9,445 nt of DNA from Clostridia bacterium (GTDB taxonomy: Bacteria > Bacillota > Clostridia > Christensenellales > Borkfalkiaceae). A program made the position numbers and the translations under genes. Positions 6,787 to 9,445 of this stretch are shown here, in pieces (within the stretch, counting starts at the first letter, position 1; every line of letters begins with the position of its first letter). The stretch spans positions 1 through 9,445 of the forward strand of contig JAGCIP010000020.1 of the NCBI GenBank assembly GCA_017648525.1, given 5' to 3'. The notes under the pieces were generated by a model, which was not told the DNA's origin, ran no database searches, and was given only the letters and a program-made list of their open reading frames with translations.

Positions 6787-7983
6787 TTATTTCAATTCAT
6801 TAATAAACGCAATAAGTCTATTTAACCCCTCGGTTATATCTTCTTTTGATATAGCGTAAGACAATCTAATACAGTCGTCGTTACCAAAAGCAACACCCGG
6901 AATAAGCGCAACACCTTTTTTCAATGCACAATCAGCAAATGAAAGCGAACCGTCAATAACTTGACCATCAAAAGTTTTTCCAAACAATTTTGAAACGTTT
7001 ACAAATACGTAGAAAGCACCTTTGGGTTCAATTATTTCAATCCCATTTACTCCAGTAAGCATTTCAACCATTAAACGACGTCTTTCATCAAATACCTTTT
7101 GCATTTCACAAATGAACTCGTCGCCCTTTGCATCTTCAAGCGCAGTTACAGATGCATATTGTGAAATTGAGCAAGCGTTACTCGTGGTGTGGCTTTGCAT
7201 ACTTGAAATAGCCTTCGCAATTTCAAGTGGAGCGGCGAGATAACCTATTCTCCAACCCGTCATAGCATAAGATTTAGACATGCCATTGATAATTATAGTC
7301 AATTCTTTCATCTTCTCGCTGTATTGAGCGATAGAATAGTGCTTTTCATTTTCATAAATAAGTTTTTCGTATATTTCATCCGAAATAACGTAAATGCCTT
7401 TTTCTTCTGCAATTTTAGCAATCTCTTTAATTTCTTGTTCAGAGTAAACCGCACCGGTTGGATTGTTTGGAGAGTTGAGAATTAAACATTTAGTCTTATC
7501 GGTAATAGCATCTTTAAATTGACTTGCGGTCATCTTATATCCGTTTTGCTTTTCCGTTTGAACGTAAACGCATTCCCCACCTGCTAATTTTATCAATTCG
7601 GGGTATGTCAACCAGAAGGGTGACGGTAAAATTACTTGGTCACCTTCATCAACAATTGCACAAATTGCGTGATATAACGAACTTTTTGCGCCCGTTGAAA
7701 TAACGATTTGATTTGGTGTGTATTCTAAATTATTATCTTTTAAGAATTTTTTACAGATAGCGTTTTTAAGTTCAACCGTACCTGCGGCAGGCGTATATTT
7801 TGTAAAACCTATATCAAGCGCTTTTTTTGCAGAATCAATAATAAAATCCGGAGTATTAAAGTCGGGCTCACCCGCACCAAAACCTACTACCGAAATGCCT
7901 TCAGCCTTCATCTTCTTTGCTTTTGCCGTAATTTCAAGAGTTAACGACGGCGCAATTTCTTTTACTTTTCTAGAAACACTCAT
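6787..7983 (-). CDS. aspB: Aspartate aminotransferase, AspB-like (PLP, class I)
   Basis: This fold-type I PLP aminotransferase most likely exchanges the amino group between aspartate and 2-oxoglutarate; related members also act on other amino acids. The 398-aa protein closely follows AspB of Bacillus in motif order: TLEITAKAK (15-23), GAGEPDFNTP (36-45), KYTPAAG (62-68), STGAK (96-100), SPNNPTG (171-177, with N174 contacting the cofactor), SDEIYEKL (201-208, with D202 and Y205), the cofactor lysine K237 in MSKSYAMTGWR, and R373 in IRLSYA for the substrate carboxylate. It starts 14 nt after the prfA stop with an AAGGAG site 7 nt before the ATG. It is the last gene of its operon, with a terminator about 18 nt downstream. 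The exact substrate range cannot be read from sequence. Confidence 0.94.
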   Translation of the reverse strand: MSVSRKVKEIAPSLTLEITAKAKKMKAEGISVVGFGAGEPDFNTPDFIIDSAKKALDIGFTKYTPAAGTVELKNAICKKFLKDNNLEYTPNQIVISTGAKSSLYHAICAIVDEGDQVILPSPFWLTYPELIKLAGGECVYVQTEKQNGYKMTASQFKDAITDKTKCLILNSPNNPTGAVYSEQEIKEIAKIAEEKGIYVISDEIYEKLIYENEKHYSIAQYSEKMKELTIIINGMSKSYAMTGWRIGYLAAPLEIAKAISSMQSHTTSNACSISQYASVTALEDAKGDEFICEMQKVFDERRRLMVEMLTGVNGIEIIEPKGAFYVFVNVSKLFGKTFDGQVIDGSLSFADCALKKGVALIPGVAFGNDDCIRLSYAISKEDITEGLNRLIAFINELK

Positions 7984-7997
7984 ATTTGTTCTCCTTT

Positions 7998-9074
7998 TTA
8001 TTCCTCTTCAATACCTGCGCTTAATCTCAATTCCCTATCGTGAATTGCTAGCGCTTCAACCATTTCGTCAATATCACCTAGCATAAAGTTATCAATCGAG
8101 TGTAAGGTTAATCCTATTCTATGGTCGGTAACTCTGCCTTGCGGGAAGTTATAAGTTCTTATTCTTTCAGAACGGTCGCCCGTACCTACTTGACTACGGC
8201 GATTTTCTGAATATTCTTTTTCATACTGAGATTGATAAAAGTCGTAAAGCCTACTCTTTAACACTCTCATTGCTTTTTCTCTATTTTTTGTTTGTGAACG
8301 TTCGTCTTGACAAAGAACAACTATACCCGTAGGAATATGCGTTAATCTAATACAAGATTCAGTTTTATTTACGTGTTGACCACCTGCACCACTACTGCGC
8401 AAAGTATCAACTCTTAAATCTTTTTCGTCAATATTAACTTCAACGTCTTCAACTTCTGGTAACACAGCAACCGTTGCCGTTGAAGTATGCACACGACCTT
8501 GCGATTCGGTTTCAGGCACTCTTTGCACTCTATGAACGCCACTTTCAAACTTAAGTTTACTGTAAACGCCCTTTCCTGTTATCGAGAAAACCGCTTCTTT
8601 AAGCCCCCCAAGTTCGGTGACGCTAATATCAATATCTTCAGTCTTCCAGCGATTTTTTTCTGCGTATTTAGTATAAAGTTTATATAACTCGTAAGCAAAT
8701 AAGTTGGCTTCGTCACCACCCGCACCACCACGAATTTCCATTATAACGTTTTTATCGTCGTTAGGGTCTTTGGGCAACAAAAGAATTCTTAATTCTTCAG
8801 AAATGGTTGCAATCTTATCTTTGCAAATCTCAACTTCTTCCTTCATTAAGGCTTTCATTTCCGCATCACTTTCAAGTGGTATAAGTTCTCTCAACTCTTG
8901 CTCTTCAGCAACCACCTTTTTATATTCGGTATACTTTTCAACCGTTTCAGTTATTTCTGAAAGTTCTTTGGTATAACTTCTCCACTCGTCAATTCTAGAA
9001 ATAACTTCACTATCTCCAACGAGTTCGTTAAGTTTATCAAACCTTTCAAGCATTTTATCAAGTTTTTTAAACAT
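7998..9074 (-). CDS. prfA: Peptide chain release factor 1 (RF1)
   Basis: RF1 recognises UAA and UAG stop codons on the ribosome and triggers peptide release. The 358-aa protein, numbered from the ATG at 9074, has the N-terminal helical domain (about 1-100), then GGAGGDEA (116-123). The RF1-type stop-reading motif is PET (187-189), as in Bacillus, instead of the RF2 SPF motif. The catalytic GGQ is at 231-233 in SSGAGGQHVN. The C-terminal R-rich GDRSERIRTYNFPQ.RVTDHR block is complete. The ATG at 9074 shares one base with the prmC stop (TGATG); a TTG three nt upstream is a weaker alternative and would give 359 aa. The AAGGCGG ribosome binding site lies within the end of prmC. Direct coupling to prmC fits the biology, since PrmC methylates the GGQ glutamine (Q233). 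Confidence 0.97.
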   Translation of the reverse strand: MFKKLDKMLERFDKLNELVGDSEVISRIDEWRSYTKELSEITETVEKYTEYKKVVAEEQELRELIPLESDAEMKALMKEEVEICKDKIATISEELRILLLPKDPNDDKNVIMEIRGGAGGDEANLFAYELYKLYTKYAEKNRWKTEDIDISVTELGGLKEAVFSITGKGVYSKLKFESGVHRVQRVPETESQGRVHTSTATVAVLPEVEDVEVNIDEKDLRVDTLRSSGAGGQHVNKTESCIRLTHIPTGIVVLCQDERSQTKNREKAMRVLKSRLYDFYQSQYEKEYSENRRSQVGTGDRSERIRTYNFPQGRVTDHRIGLTLHSIDNFMLGDIDEMVEALAIHDRELRLSAGIEEE

Positions 9075-9445
9075 CAAAGCACCGCCTTAACTATTCTGTC
9101 AATATTTTCGTAGTCCTTTATAATTTCCACAGAAGAAAATTCCGTTAACAATTTTATAATATCGTTTGCTTGTCCGTCACCGCACTCTAAAAATAAATAT
9201 CCGTTTTTATTTAGATACTTAGGAGCATTTTCGGCAATAACACGATAAAAATCCAATCCTGATGCCCCACCGTCAAGCGCAATAATCGGCTCAAAATCTT
9301 TAACTTCTCTTTGAAGATTTAATACGTCTTCACTCTTGATATAGGGTGGATTAGAAACTATTACGTCAAACTTTCTATCATCAAGTTGAGCAAACATATC
9401 ACTCAACATAAATTCAATTTTCGCACCATTAATTTCAGCATTTTC
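9074..9445 (-). CDS. prmC: Release factor glutamine methyltransferase PrmC, 3' part
   Basis: PrmC uses SAM to N5-methylate the glutamine of the GGQ motif in RF1 and RF2, which raises release efficiency. Only the last 123 codons are inside the window; the frame stays open to the right edge, so the N-terminal domain and the first SAM motif lie beyond 9445. The visible part starts in ENAEINGAKIEF, just after the usual motif II. It holds the catalytic NPPY (residues 32-35 of the fragment), which binds the target glutamine amide, followed by the family-typical EPIIALDGGASGLDFYR. An internal ATG at 9409 is not the true start. The gene directly precedes prfA and overlaps it by one base. The reverse order, prfA then prmC, is seen in E. 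coli and B. subtilis. Confidence 0.95.
   Translation of the reverse strand, partial: ENAEINGAKIEFMLSDMFAQLDDRKFDVIVSNPPYIKSEDVLNLQREVKDFEPIIALDGGASGLDFYRVIAENAPKYLNKNGYLFLECGDGQANDIIKLLTEFSSVEIIKDYENIDRIVKAVL

Noticed and set aside
8376..8385. HVNKT after GGQ in the release factor, a form also seen in RF2
   Set aside because: The stop-reading motif is PET, as in RF1, and the length and domain layout are those of RF1. HVNKT also occurs in clostridial RF1.
539..8976. Scattered plus-strand frames of 60-120 codons, and the minus-strand frame at 3688-3933
   Set aside because: All lie opposite or across well-identified genes, their translations match no family I know, and none has a convincing ribosome binding site. 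The frames at 6181-6417 and 6365-6595 are antisense to the small ATPase.
1..9445. CRISPR arrays, insertion sequences, tRNA or rRNA genes, phage or defence genes
   Set aside because: I looked for direct and inverted repeats, transposase motifs and cloverleaf patterns and saw none. Genes cover nearly the whole window and are housekeeping or conserved unknowns.

Overview
The window looks like ordinary chromosome from a low-GC Gram-positive bacterium, most likely a member of the Clostridia (Bacillota). Four things point there: the AT-rich composition, Shine-Dalgarno sites of the AGGAGG type, the prmC-then-prfA gene order, and a DUF5685 gene directly followed by a gene for a J-domain-like protein. 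The exact lineage cannot be read from the sequence. All ten genes lie on the minus strand, so they are read from right to left. There is no RNA gene, mobile element, CRISPR array or prophage signal.

The layout suggests three transcription units. (1) Right block, 9445 to about 6734: the 3' part of prmC, then prfA (release factor 1), then an AspB-type aspartate aminotransferase. It ends at a clear intrinsic terminator (6734-6768). (2) Middle, about 6670 to 6134: one small P-loop ATPase of unknown role. It has its own near-consensus sigma-A promoter, a strong ribosome binding site, and a terminator just after it. (3) Left block, about 6197 to 61: thrC, trpS, a DUF5685 gene, a J-domain-like/TPR gene with a cysteine-rich tail, a small multi-pass membrane protein, and an RlmD/RlmCD-type 23S rRNA methyltransferase. 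Spacing is tight or overlapping from trpS onwards, and the block ends in a strong terminator (61-96).

The recognisable genes serve protein synthesis. PrmC methylates the GGQ glutamine of the release factor encoded next to it. TrpS charges tRNA-Trp. RlmD methylates 23S rRNA. ThrC and AspB make or supply amino acids.

The least understood part is 1611-3594, where DUF5685, the J-like protein and the membrane protein are packed with 25-nt and 1-nt overlaps. Two of the three have clustered cysteines, the J-like protein lacks the HPD motif, and DUF5685 carries two aspartate-rich helices that resemble those of class I isoprenoid synthases. This trio is the best candidate for undescribed biology here. 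Two starts were moved in from the longest reading frames (thrC to 6118, the small ATPase to 6606) because strong ribosome binding sites sit just upstream of the inner ATGs. prfA is placed at an ATG that overlaps the prmC stop.
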